64,000 nt of DNA from Eubacterium ventriosum (lineage in GTDB: Bacteria; Bacillota; Clostridia; Lachnospirales; Lachnospiraceae), in NCBI RefSeq assembly GCF_025150745.1, contig NZ_CP102282.1, positions 2,429,501-2,493,500 on the forward strand, given 5' to 3'. Both the position numbers and the translations under genes were made by a program. The notes beneath the pieces were generated by a model. The model saw only the letters and a list, made by a program, of their open reading frames with translations, was not told the DNA's origin and did not search any database. Positions 44,578-53,062 of this stretch are shown one piece after another. Numbering within the stretch: the stretch's first letter is position 1; each line of letters begins with the position of its first letter.

Positions 44578-45042
44578 CTAGTCCTCTAAGCCAATATGCT
44601 TATAAGCGACCTTATAAAGTTCCTCGTTTGTTGTTGCATCCTTAAATTCCTTTGCGATCTCCGGTTTTTGAAATACATTCATAACTTTTGATAAAGTCTC
44701 CAGATGTTGACTAGGATCTGTAATTGCCATCATAAATAACATTTCTGCCTCAACCGGTTGATCTTCCGTTCCCATATGTATGAATGTTACTGGTTTTGCT
44801 AGCTTTGCTACACAAACGCCGGATTTATATACATGTGGTGGATCTGTGTGTGGCATTGCCACTCCCATATCCGCCAATTGTAATCCTGTTGGATATACTT
44901 TTTCCCTTGCAACAACGGCATCAATGTAAGTATCTTTTACAAATCCGTTATCTAAGAAAATCTGACCTACTTTTCTAATTGCTTCTTCTGATGTTTCTGC
45001 CTGAACATCAACCGCTATTAATTCTGGATATATTGAATTCAT
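44578..45042 (-). CDS. PTS IIA component, fructose/mannitol superfamily
   Basis: 154 residues of PTS IIA type 2 fold. The phospho-acceptor His is in MGVAMPHTDPPHVYKSG (~residue 67). VYPTGLQLADMGVAMPH and EDQPVEAEMLFMMAITDPSQ are family blocks. It accepts phosphate from HPr and feeds the IIB protein. It is the first gene of the operon; its mRNA leader is the 21-nt repeat region at 45056-45185. Confidence 0.92.
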   Translation of the reverse strand: MNSIYPELIAVDVQAETSEEAIRKVGQIFLDNGFVKDTYIDAVVAREKVYPTGLQLADMGVAMPHTDPPHVYKSGVCVAKLAKPVTFIHMGTEDQPVEAEMLFMMAITDPSQHLETLSKVMNVFQKPEIAKEFKDATTNEELYKVAYKHIGLED

Positions 45043-45055
45043 ACTTTCTCCTTTT

Positions 45056-45185
45056 TGTTTTGTTATTCTCTTTTGTGTTTTTGTTATTTTTTCTTATATT
45101 TTACTGTTTTCTCTTTTGTAATTTTGTTATTTTCTCTTGTACTCTTATTGTTTATCTCTTGTAAATTTATTATTTTCTTCTATTT
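45056..45185 (-). repeat. Degenerate 21-22-nt tandem repeats in the PTS leader
   Basis: On the minus strand five units of 18-22 bases of the type ACAAGAGAAAATAACAAA run up to the IIA ribosome site (unit ends on the plus strand near 45076, 45097, 45119, 45140 and 45162). The period is two DNA helical turns. The region is almost free of G-C and unable to fold. Confidence 0.65.
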
Positions 45186-45217
45186 TTTTAAAATCGTTAT
45201 TTCTATCTTTTACATTA

Positions 45218-45255
45218 TTTCACGATATTGTCATTTTTTCACAATATGATATACT
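45218..45255 (+). promoter_or_regulatory. Promoter of the SorC regulator with direct repeats
   Basis: TTGTCA (45228-45233) and TATACT (45250-45255) are 16 bases apart. Direct repeats TTTCACGATATTG and TTTCACAATATGA, 19 bases apart, overlap the promoter and are a candidate autoregulatory site. Confidence 0.55.
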
Positions 45256-45315
45256 GTGTTATAAAAGAATAAATGTCTTAAACTAAAACAATATCTTAAT
45301 CAGAAAGGATAACTT

Positions 45316-46254
45316 ATGAACAATCATGAAAGTTTACTAGTTCATGTGGCCCAATTATATTATCAACAAAATCTTAATCAAAGTGAAATATCTAAAATAG
45401 TAGGTTTGTCCAGACCAACTGTTTCACGAATGCTTGAAGAAGCTCGCGAAGTTGGAATAGTCGAAATAATCGTACACGATCCTATAAGAAAGAATCATGA
45501 CCTGTCAGCACGTCTTCGTGATCAACTTGGTCTTAGAGAAGCTTTAATCATCTCCGGTAAATACCAACACGATGTTGCTTTAGAAAAATGTGCTAATGAA
45601 GCTGCACAATTCGTTTCTTCTATATTAGATAATAATATGTCAATTGGTTTTTCCTGGGGGCGTGCTATTCGTGCCGTATGTAATGCCTTCCAGTCTAGTG
45701 AATACTATAACGTAACTGTTGTACAGATGGCCGGTTGTCTTAGTGTCGGAGATCCAACCTATGACGGACTTGAACTTGCTACCACTGTAGCTCAAAAATT
45801 CAATGCCTCTTATACTAATATTGTTTCTCCTGTCTATGTAGACCATATGTTAGTTCAACAGGCTCTTTTAGCTGCTCCTCAGATTAAAAAAGCTTTAGCT
45901 GCTACCCGTAATTTAGATATTGCTCTTACCGGTATCGGTACTTTAGATGATACAAATGGTTCATCTTATCTCTTTACAGGTTCCGAAAACGACTTAAAGT
46001 TGGCTAAAGAGTACGGGGCTGTAGGACACGTTTTAGCAAGATTAATGGATAAAGACGGTAACGAAGTAACATTTCCGAATCATTATCCTATTGCTGCCCC
46101 TTTAGAAGCTCTTAGGGAAGCAGATTGGTCAATCGGTATCGTAGCCTCAAAGGAAAAGGCTTTGGCTACACTTGCTGCCATTAAAGGTGGCTACATCAAT
46201 TGCCTTATTGCCGATGAGTCCTTAGCTTTAGAATTATTAAAACTAACCAAATAA
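45316..46254 (+). CDS. SorC/DeoR-type sugar-binding transcriptional regulator
   Basis: 312 residues. Residues ~8-55 are a helix-turn-helix (YYQQNLNQSEISKIVGLSRP, then TVSRMLEEAREVGIVEI). Residues ~60-310 are the SorC effector domain with VSSILDNNMSIGFSWGRAIR, the phosphosugar-binding loop. Such regulators respond to phosphorylated sugars made by PTS uptake. It is divergent from the PTS operon and is the likely regulator of both the PTS operon and the transketolase operon. Start after AGAAAGGATAACTT. Confidence 0.92.
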   Translation: MNNHESLLVHVAQLYYQQNLNQSEISKIVGLSRPTVSRMLEEAREVGIVEIIVHDPIRKNHDLSARLRDQLGLREALIISGKYQHDVALEKCANEAAQFVSSILDNNMSIGFSWGRAIRAVCNAFQSSEYYNVTVVQMAGCLSVGDPTYDGLELATTVAQKFNASYTNIVSPVYVDHMLVQQALLAAPQIKKALAATRNLDIALTGIGTLDDTNGSSYLFTGSENDLKLAKEYGAVGHVLARLMDKDGNEVTFPNHYPIAAPLEALREADWSIGIVASKEKALATLAAIKGGYINCLIADESLALELLKLTK

Positions 46255-46270
46255 CATTTACTCTTTATAT

Positions 46271-46304
46271 AACATCTATCTCTTTCCTATAAGGGACAGG
46301 TGTT
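46271..46304 (+). terminator. Terminator of the SorC gene
   Basis: AACATCT pairs with AGGTGTT around an inner TCTCTTTCC/AAGGGA stem and is followed by ATTTTTTTC on the plus strand. Confidence 0.75.
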
Positions 46305-46360
46305 ATTTTTTTCTATATTTAGTTTTCAATTTTCTATTTTGATTTTAATCGTTTGTTTTC

Positions 46361-47407
46361 CTATTCTAATTCTTCATCAATAGTTATAACCCACTTAGCA
46401 CCTTCGCCTTTAGCCATTCTGTCAAAGCCATCTCTCCAGTTTTCGAGGGTTACAAAGTTCTTTGCAGTTTTTTCAGGTACTACCTTTCCGTCTGCCATTA
46501 ATTCTAATGCCTTAACCCATGATGAAGGTTTCTGACTTCTTGATCCAACATAATTAATTTCTTTATGAAGAATCCAGTCTGTGCAAATTTCAACTTTTGA
46601 TTTTGAGAAAACTCCCATCTGTACCACAGTTCCTTTTCTTCTGCAAAGATCAAGGGCTGTATTTGCTGCAACAACAGCGCCTGAACATTCAAAGCACTTA
46701 TCTGCGCCTTCGTTGTTTGTCATTTCCATAACTATTGACTTTAAGTCCTGTGTCATTTGGTCAACTGTAACATCTATTCCACATTCCTTTGCGATTTTAA
46801 ATCTCTCAGCATCATTTGTTAATCCAGCCATAATAACTGTTGCTCCGCATCCTTTTGCAACCTGTGCAACCATCTGTCCAATTGCTCCCGCTCCAAATAC
46901 AACGCAGATATCTCCAGGCTGAACATTTCCTTTTTCAATTACTGCATGAACACCACACGCTAATGGTTCTGTAAGAGATGCTGATAATAGCGAAACATTA
47001 TCCGGTAATACATGAACACTTTCTTCTCTCGATACAACATATTCCGCCATTGATCCGTTAATCTGTGTTCCAATACCCTGTCTATTACCACAAAGATTAT
47101 AATCCTTGCTTGCACACATCGAACAATGTCCACATGTTGTAAAAGTAGTTTCGCTTGTTACTCTATCTCCCACTTTAATATTTTTTACATCTGGTCCAAC
47201 CTCAGTAACAATTCCCGAAAATTCATGTCCTAATATAACAGGAGGTTTTGTGCTTCCGTATTCACCTCTAAATGCATGTAAATCAGTTCCGCAAATTCCC
47301 GAGTACGCAATTTTGATTTTTACTAAATCTCTTTCTGCCTTTGGTTCTTCCACTTCTTTATAAACCATGTTGTCAAAACCGACCTCTGTTTTTACTACTG
47401 CTTTCAT
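46361..47407 (-). CDS. Zinc-dependent polyol/alcohol dehydrogenase
   Basis: Start at ATG 47407 after AAAGGAGACAAT, giving 348 residues. Medium-chain dehydrogenase: catalytic zinc in SGICGTDLHAFRG and GHEFSGIV (~40 and ~60), the structural zinc cluster CGHCSMCASKDYNLC (~95-110) and the NAD fold VVFGAGAIGQMVAQVAKGCG (~170). It resembles sorbitol/L-iditol or galactitol-1-phosphate dehydrogenases. By context it oxidises the phosphorylated polyol delivered by the PTS to a ketose phosphate. It faces the transketolase operon across a ~370-base divergent region. Confidence 0.9.
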   Translation of the reverse strand: MKAVVKTEVGFDNMVYKEVEEPKAERDLVKIKIAYSGICGTDLHAFRGEYGSTKPPVILGHEFSGIVTEVGPDVKNIKVGDRVTSETTFTTCGHCSMCASKDYNLCGNRQGIGTQINGSMAEYVVSREESVHVLPDNVSLLSASLTEPLACGVHAVIEKGNVQPGDICVVFGAGAIGQMVAQVAKGCGATVIMAGLTNDAERFKIAKECGIDVTVDQMTQDLKSIVMEMTNNEGADKCFECSGAVVAANTALDLCRRKGTVVQMGVFSKSKVEICTDWILHKEINYVGSRSQKPSSWVKALELMADGKVVPEKTAKNFVTLENWRDGFDRMAKGEGAKWVITIDEELE

Positions 47408-47477
47408 ATTGTCTCCTTTGTAATAATACATAACTCTTTAATGTATTTCATAAGAATAATATTTGTGTTTACCTTTT

Positions 47478-47488
47478 GCATTTGTTCA
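47478..47488. promoter_or_regulatory. Shared motif upstream of the zinc dehydrogenase
   Basis: GCATTTGTTCAAGTTGA at 47478-47494 matches GCATTTGTTCAGGTAGA at 47714-47730 near the transketolase promoter. It lies ~70 bases upstream of the dehydrogenase start and could be bound by SorC. The rest of the 47410-47770 spacer is AT-rich. Confidence 0.45.
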
Positions 47489-47676
47489 AGTTGATGCACA
47501 TTTGTATCGCGTTAATCTTAATATAACACCCTTTGGTGAAAATTACAACGCCAAATATTTATTGGAACGTTTTTTTTTGTGAATTTTCACCAATTTTTCG
47601 CACTGTTTCTCATTTAAAAAGCTGTTTCTTCCTTTTTAATGTAAAAACAAACTTTCAAAAAATCTGCTAAAAAGTG

Positions 47677-47730
47677 TTGACAATTTAGTTGTTGAATGAA
47701 TATAATTAAGTTAGCATTTGTTCAGGTAGA
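47677..47730 (+). promoter_or_regulatory. Transketolase operon promoter with candidate operator
   Basis: TTGACA (47677-47682) and TATAAT (47701-47706) with an 18-base spacer are near-perfect housekeeping boxes. The repeat GCATTTGTTCA (47714-47724) lies just downstream, around the expected transcription start, so a repressor bound there would block initiation. Confidence 0.65.
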
Positions 47731-47774
47731 CGAAATTTTGTAAATTAATTTGATTATTTGAAAGGAGTATTATA

Positions 47775-48716
47775 ATGACACAAAAAGCTACAATTGATGA
47801 AATTCAGAAAGTTGCCAATAAGATTAGAAAGCAAATTCTGGGTGTTGCACTTGAAAAAGGTGGTTGCTACTTATCTCAGGCTTGTTCTTCAGCTGAGATT
47901 GTTGCCAGCCTTTATATGGAAATAATGAACTTAGGACCTTCAACAGGTAATCCTGAGCCAATCCCATTCCCTGGAGTTCCGGGACCGGATAATATGGATT
48001 ATCCAAAGGGAGCATATTACAATGGATGTTACAAACCAACTAAGCCTGGTATGTTTGTTGGATGTGATGCTGACAAAGATCGTTTCTTTGTTTCATGTTG
48101 TCACTATGCATCAGTTATCTACTGTGCATTACAGGCTACAGGTCGTATTTCAGAACATGCTATGGATAAATTCAACGTTGACGGTTGGAATATGGAAATG
48201 ATCGGTGCTGAACATTCTCCAGGATTCGAAAATACAGCCGGTTCATTAGGACAGACAATCTCAATCGCTGGTGGTACTGCTCATGCTCGTAAGATGAGAG
48301 GTGATACCGGTAAAGTATTCGTTATGCTTGGTGATGGCGAATTGCAGGAAGGTCAGACTTGGGAATTTGTTGAATCTGCTGCTTTCTATAAATTAGATAA
48401 TATGGTAATCGTTAGTGATTATAACTGTCAGCAGGTAGAAGGTGCTACTGACAATCAGACATGTGTTTCTAATATGGCTGATAGATTTAATGCATTCGGA
48501 GCTAAATGTGTTGAATGTAACGGACATGACATTCAGGCAATTATAGATGCTTGTAATGTTGAACACGAGGGAAAACCTTTAGTAGTTCTTTGCAAGACAA
48601 GTGGTACAACAATGATACCACCTCTTGAGAAAAAGAAACCATTCTTACATTTTGTACGTATTCCTAAAGACTCTCCGGATAGAGCTGAATACGAAAGAAT
48701 TTATGAGGAATTATAG
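47775..48716 (+). CDS. Transketolase, N-terminal subunit
   Basis: 313 residues carrying the thiamine-diphosphate pyrophosphate-binding half of transketolase. GDGELQEGQTWEFVESAAFY then YKLDNMVIVSDYN forms the GDG-N metal/TPP motif (~190-220). HSPGFENTAGSLGQTISIAG contributes active-site His/Gly residues. The C-terminal half is the next gene, 19 bases downstream. Split transketolases of this size often serve catabolic pathways rather than the pentose-phosphate pathway. It has an unusual insert FPGVPGPDNMDYPKGAYYNG near residue 65. Confidence 0.93.
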   Translation: MTQKATIDEIQKVANKIRKQILGVALEKGGCYLSQACSSAEIVASLYMEIMNLGPSTGNPEPIPFPGVPGPDNMDYPKGAYYNGCYKPTKPGMFVGCDADKDRFFVSCCHYASVIYCALQATGRISEHAMDKFNVDGWNMEMIGAEHSPGFENTAGSLGQTISIAGGTAHARKMRGDTGKVFVMLGDGELQEGQTWEFVESAAFYKLDNMVIVSDYNCQQVEGATDNQTCVSNMADRFNAFGAKCVECNGHDIQAIIDACNVEHEGKPLVVLCKTSGTTMIPPLEKKKPFLHFVRIPKDSPDRAEYERIYEEL

Positions 48717-48735
48717 AGAAGGGAGTTAAGAAATA

Positions 48736-49722
48736 ATGAAAATAGAAGTAAACACACATGAAAGATGTATGCTTGATTTTGCAAACAAACATCCAGAAAC
48801 ATTAGTATTATCAGCTGACTTAGGAACTTCCTGTGAAGTTAAGAAATTCAGAGCTGAGAAACCGGACCAGTATTTAACAATGGGTATTGCTGAGCAGAAT
48901 ATGTGTTCATGGGCTGCAGGTTTAGCTCGTGAAGGTTACCGTCCTTTCTTACACACTTTCTCAGTTTTCCTTTCACGTAGAATTTTAGATCAGGTGGAAA
49001 TGAGTGTTGCATACCCTAATCTTCCTGTTACATTTGTAGGTTTTGTACCTGGTATTACTACTCCAGGTGGAGTAACACATCAGTCAATCAATGATGTTGG
49101 TATTATGCGTACAGTACCAAATATGGCCATTTTTGATGTTGGTGACGCTACAGATATTGAAGGCGTTTTAGATTTAGTATATGAATGGAATGGTCCTGCT
49201 TATATCAGAATGCTTCGTAAGGAAGTTCCAAGATTATTCCCAGCAAATGAGCCTATGGTATTTAATAGAGCCAGAACAATTACAGAAGGTGATGATGTTC
49301 TTATCCTTTCATCATCAATCTGTACAGAAGAAGCTATGCGTGCTACAGCTGCTTTGGAAGACAAGGGTGTATCAGTTCAGCATATGCATGTTTCAACATT
49401 AAAACCATTTACAGATCCTACTATTGTAGAAGCTCTTAAGAAATGTAAATATGGTGTTGTTACAATGGAAAATCATTATAATATCGGTGGTTTAGGTTCA
49501 GCAGTTGCTGACTTAATGGCTGAAAATGGAATTGGTAAGAAGTTAATTAAGATTGGTCTTAACGGTTACGCACATGGTGCTTCAAAGATGTACTTGATGA
49601 CAAAATATGGTATTGATGCTATGAACCTTGTTAAATCTGTTGAAGAACTAATTGGTAAAGATCTTGGTATCAAAGAAGATGATCTTGACAATCAGCGTTT
49701 CGTAGACTTTTTGGAAGTGTAA
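48736..49722 (+). CDS. Transketolase, C-terminal subunit
   Basis: 328 residues: the pyrimidine-binding and C-terminal domains. TMGIAEQNMCSWAAGLAREG (~58) carries the catalytic Glu of the TPP pyrimidine site; TFVGFVPGITTPGGVTHQSI (~100) lines the substrate channel. VQHMHVSTLKPFTDPTIVEA belongs to the C-terminal domain. It works with the N-terminal subunit encoded just upstream to move two-carbon units between ketose and aldose phosphates. Confidence 0.93.
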   Translation: MKIEVNTHERCMLDFANKHPETLVLSADLGTSCEVKKFRAEKPDQYLTMGIAEQNMCSWAAGLAREGYRPFLHTFSVFLSRRILDQVEMSVAYPNLPVTFVGFVPGITTPGGVTHQSINDVGIMRTVPNMAIFDVGDATDIEGVLDLVYEWNGPAYIRMLRKEVPRLFPANEPMVFNRARTITEGDDVLILSSSICTEEAMRATAALEDKGVSVQHMHVSTLKPFTDPTIVEALKKCKYGVVTMENHYNIGGLGSAVADLMAENGIGKKLIKIGLNGYAHGASKMYLMTKYGIDAMNLVKSVEELIGKDLGIKEDDLDNQRFVDFLEV

Positions 49723-49738
49723 TCTAAGGAGGATAAAA

Positions 49739-50422
49739 ATGAGCATGTTTTTAGAAGAGAAGAAAAAAATTATAGATGCAGGTATTAAACTTGATAGATA
49801 TGGTCTTATTTCATTAGCAGGTGGTAACGTGTCCATGAGAATGCCTACCGGAGAAATTCTGGTTACACCTTCAGGTATGATTTATGAAGATATGGAGCCT
49901 GATGATGTTTTAGTAATGGATATTGATGGAAATATTATTGAAGGAACAAACAAACCTTCATCTGATACACCTGGTATATTATATATTTTCAAACATCGTC
50001 CTGATGTTATGGCTACAATTCATACACATCAGCCATATGCTACAGCTATTTCTCTTATTCAGAAAGAATTCAGAGCTGACCTTACAACTGTAGGCAATGC
50101 CTGTGGCGGTAACGTTGCAGTTACTGAATATAGTTCACCAGGATCAGTTGAAATGGGAATGGACGTAGTTAAGTACTTAGGGGATAGCCTGGCAGTTATT
50201 TTAGCACATCATGGTGTAATGACAGTCGGAAAGAATTTGAAACAGGCATTAACAGCTGCTGTTTACTTGGAAGAAACAGCAAAAGGCTATTTAGCTGCCA
50301 GAGCTTGTGGAGAAATCGAACATTTATCAGATGAACAGATTAAACAGACTGTTGAGATTTACAAATATGTAGGTCAGGGTACAGCCGATATGCCTGAGGG
50401 TTTAACTGACAGAATTAAATAA
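49739..50422 (+). CDS. Class II aldolase (FucA/AraD family)
   Basis: 227 residues. LISLAGGNVSMRMPTGEILV, PSSDTPGILYIFKHRPD, TIHTHQPYATAISLIQ (HxH, ~97-99) and VILAHHGVMTVGKNLK (third His, ~160) are family blocks. It is the second class II aldolase of the locus and is only distantly similar to the first. It follows the transketolase genes by 16 bases in the same operon and likely cleaves or epimerises the same kind of ketose phosphate. Confidence 0.9.
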   Translation: MSMFLEEKKKIIDAGIKLDRYGLISLAGGNVSMRMPTGEILVTPSGMIYEDMEPDDVLVMDIDGNIIEGTNKPSSDTPGILYIFKHRPDVMATIHTHQPYATAISLIQKEFRADLTTVGNACGGNVAVTEYSSPGSVEMGMDVVKYLGDSLAVILAHHGVMTVGKNLKQALTAAVYLEETAKGYLAARACGEIEHLSDEQIKQTVEIYKYVGQGTADMPEGLTDRIK

Positions 50423-50474
50423 ATTATAGACTATGAAATAGAATCTGTAACTATACACTCTATGATAAGTTATG

Positions 50475-50507
50475 GAGCTGTAAGTTCATAAAATGGATTT
50501 GCAGCTC
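50475..50507 (+). terminator. Terminator of the transketolase-aldolase operon
   Basis: GAGCTGTAA pairs with TTTGCAGCTC and is followed by TTTTC. The stem resembles the hairpin at 36861. Confidence 0.8.
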
Positions 50508-50544
50508 TTTTCATATATCTAACTTATATAAATACCCATATCAA

Positions 50545-50571
50545 AAGCGCCTGTATGATTAACAGGCGCTT
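50545..50571 (-). terminator. Terminator of the iron alcohol dehydrogenase gene
   Basis: AAGCGCCTGT and ACAGGCGCTT form a perfect 10-bp stem with a 7-base loop, placed 35 bases after the dehydrogenase stop. Confidence 0.75.
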
Positions 50572-50605
50572 CTTCATTTACTATATTAAACTTGAATTCC
50601 TTAAA

Positions 50606-51685
50606 TTAAAAGCTAATAATATTCTTAATAACTTCTGCATCTACTTTATATGGGCAATTAGCTAATTTTCTTTGATTAGAAAGGATTAACTCTCCTGTTT
50701 TGTCTAAAAGTTCCTGTGGAAATTTTTCATATCCACAAGCCTTCTTATAGAATTTGGAAAATTCTTCTACTGATTCAAATCCTGCTGCCTTCAAAACAAA
50801 TTCTTTATCCTCATCTGTAGCTTCATTAATATAACCAGGCAAAAAATATCCAACTGCTTTTCCATGAGGAATTCCTAATTCATAGGTAATAGGATAACTT
50901 AATCCATGTGGAAGAGATGTTCCTGCGTGAGCAATGCACATTCCCGCCAACGTTGAAGCATACATCATATTGTGGAAATCCTCATCTGTAGCTTCTCTAT
51001 TTCCAAGTAACACATCTTTAAATTTACTCCATGCTTCTAAGCCTTCTTTTGCAAACATCTTACTATATTCGGTTGCATTATTGTTAATACAGCTTTCAAC
51101 AATATGAGCTAATGCATCAATTGCTGTGTCACAGATTACTTTCAAAGGTGCATTTTTAATATATTTTTCATCAACTAAAGCCATCCTTGGAAATATTCTA
51201 TGAGACATTGATTTTTTAGTTTTCTCATTATGCACCGTTAAAACTGCTACAGTTGTAACTTCCGAGCCTGTGCCACATGTAGTTGGTACTTCTATAACCG
51301 GCAAAGATTGTGAATTGGAAACTGACTTGTATAAGAAATCCTTATTTTCATTCTTATGGTAAATCATTACTCCTATCGCTTTTGCCGCATCCATTGGAGA
51401 GCCTCCACCAATACCTATTATAAAATCACAACCTGCTTTAACACCTATTTCTCTGGCCTCCATTACAGTTTCTACAGATGGGTTTTCCTCTACGCCATCA
51501 TAAACTGTATATTTAATATTCTTAGATTTTAAAGCATTTATTACATCATCTAAAGAACCGTTCTTTTTTGAAGAATTCCTGCCTGTTACAATTAAAGCAT
51601 TTTTGCCCATCTGAGCTATTTCATCTGCATGATTATGTACACAATTTTTTTCCTGATATACTAAAACTGGAAGATTAAAACGCAT
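50606..51685 (-). CDS. Iron-containing alcohol dehydrogenase
   Basis: 359 residues. NAD-binding loop GIGGGSPMDAAKAIGVM (~93-109) and PTTCGTGSEVTTVAV (~137). Iron ligands appear as Asp in DTAIDALAHIVE and the His pair of LPHGLSYPITYELGIPHGKA (~265-280). It reduces an aldehyde to an alcohol, such as a lactaldehyde, propanediol or glycolaldehyde type. It stands alone and convergent to the transketolase operon; class II aldolase products (glycolaldehyde or lactaldehyde) would be natural substrates. Confidence 0.92.
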   Translation of the reverse strand: MRFNLPVLVYQEKNCVHNHADEIAQMGKNALIVTGRNSSKKNGSLDDVINALKSKNIKYTVYDGVEENPSVETVMEAREIGVKAGCDFIIGIGGGSPMDAAKAIGVMIYHKNENKDFLYKSVSNSQSLPVIEVPTTCGTGSEVTTVAVLTVHNEKTKKSMSHRIFPRMALVDEKYIKNAPLKVICDTAIDALAHIVESCINNNATEYSKMFAKEGLEAWSKFKDVLLGNREATDEDFHNMMYASTLAGMCIAHAGTSLPHGLSYPITYELGIPHGKAVGYFLPGYINEATDEDKEFVLKAAGFESVEEFSKFYKKACGYEKFPQELLDKTGELILSNQRKLANCPYKVDAEVIKNIISF

Positions 51686-51877
51686 TATACCACCTTTCTG
51701 CGATAAATAATTTTATTATTTACGATATAATCTGTTCTGTTTTTTATTTGAAATTAAGTAAATAAATTTTTCCAAATTTCTTTATTTATTGCAATAATAT
51801 TTTACCATATTAAAGATTTTTTTTCATTAAAATAAAAAACTCAATCTTTATTTTTAGATCAGAGCTTTTTACTACAA

Positions 51878-52957
51878 CTATTTAGAATATCCTATTGCCT
51901 CAGCAAACTTTTCTGCCATTTTTCCAGGCCAGCACCCCAGAATATAATTAACTACATCCTGTTGTTTTTCCTTTATAAATTCTTGTGTATAAGCCTCCAT
52001 ATAACCAATTTGTCTATCGTTAAACTTGGCCTTTTCTGCCTCATCAGAAAGTATACTTTGATGATATTCATATTGCTTTTGCATCTGCTCTTTTAATGCT
52101 TCAAAATATTTCGCTGCATTTTCAAATCTGCCTAAAATAACCTCTGCATTAATTAGATATTTATAAATATCTCTTAAGAAACCTCTACAATATGATTTCA
52201 AATATTTATTTTCACCGAATACCTCTATTAGTCTAATTGCCCACTGACCAAATTCTACTGCACGCAAAGGTTTCTGCCATGAAAAAGTCTCCATTGCGTA
52301 CAAATTTTCCTTGTTAATTGCACGAACAAAATTTTGAAGATTTTTAGTTACTGCTTCATCCATTGCATCAATGCCATTCTCAAAAGCTTCCAACTGTGCC
52401 AAGATACTTTCCTGAAGTCTGTTAGAAGATACTGATGGCAGTTGTTCAATATGTTCTCTGGCATACGCATAATTTCTATCATGTATGTAAATCCACGCCA
52501 ACGCAAAATGTGCACGTTCAATCCATTCCTTATTGTTTGCAAATCTTATGGCATTGGAACCGTACTTTATAGCCAATTCCCTGTACTCAGCCCACTTGTC
52601 CTCGGCATATTTTTCCAAATCTACAAATCTGCTTAAATTTGCAACCTGCTCTACAAAAAAAACTGAATAAATATAATTATCTGGTGCTTCATAAACTTTC
52701 TTTAACATAAACTGACAGGATAAAAGTGCTGCTTCTGCCTTTCTCCCTGATTCAGTTTCTATTTTTTCTATATGTCTTTTTAGTTCTACATAAACATTGT
52801 CATCAATTTCATTTTTCTCTAATCCAAAGAGATAATCCGTTGAAACATTAAGTGTTTTTGCCAATGACACTACCATAGAAATATCAGGCATCCCTGTTCC
52901 TGCTCGTGTCAACCCTAGACCAAAAAAAATTAATTTTTTTGTACCCTCAAATATCAC
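51878..52957 (-). pseudogene. XRE-family regulator with truncated DNA-binding domain
   Basis: The first ~45 residues contain only the second half of a Cro/CI helix-turn-helix (GMPDISMVVSLAKTLNVSTD then YLFGLEKNE); the first two helices are missing. The rest (~60-359) is a helical tetratricopeptide-like sensor region (ERAHFALAWIYIHDRNYAYA). The break lies right where the serine recombinase segment begins, so insertion probably removed the 5' end. A GTG at 52957 and a TATAAT box nearby could still allow expression of the truncated form. Confidence 0.7.
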
Positions 52958-53016
52958 TTTCCATTATACCTGCTATCGCAGTATATTGAAAGCAATACTT
53001 ATGCCTGCTGAAGAAA

Positions 53017-53042
53017 GGAGTGCCATATTTTTTCGGCACTCC
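53017..53042 (-). terminator. Terminator of the serine recombinase gene
   Basis: GGAGTGCC and GGCACTCC form an 8-bp stem just after the recombinase stop; TTTCTTC follows on the minus strand. Confidence 0.75.
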
Positions 53043-53062
53043 AAACTCCATAAGCATCCATC

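Noticed and set aside
45055-45249. Plus-strand frames in the T-rich region before SorC
   Set aside because: They consist of Phe/Leu/Ile runs from the A-rich PTS leader and lack ribosome sites; the DNA is better explained as leader repeats.
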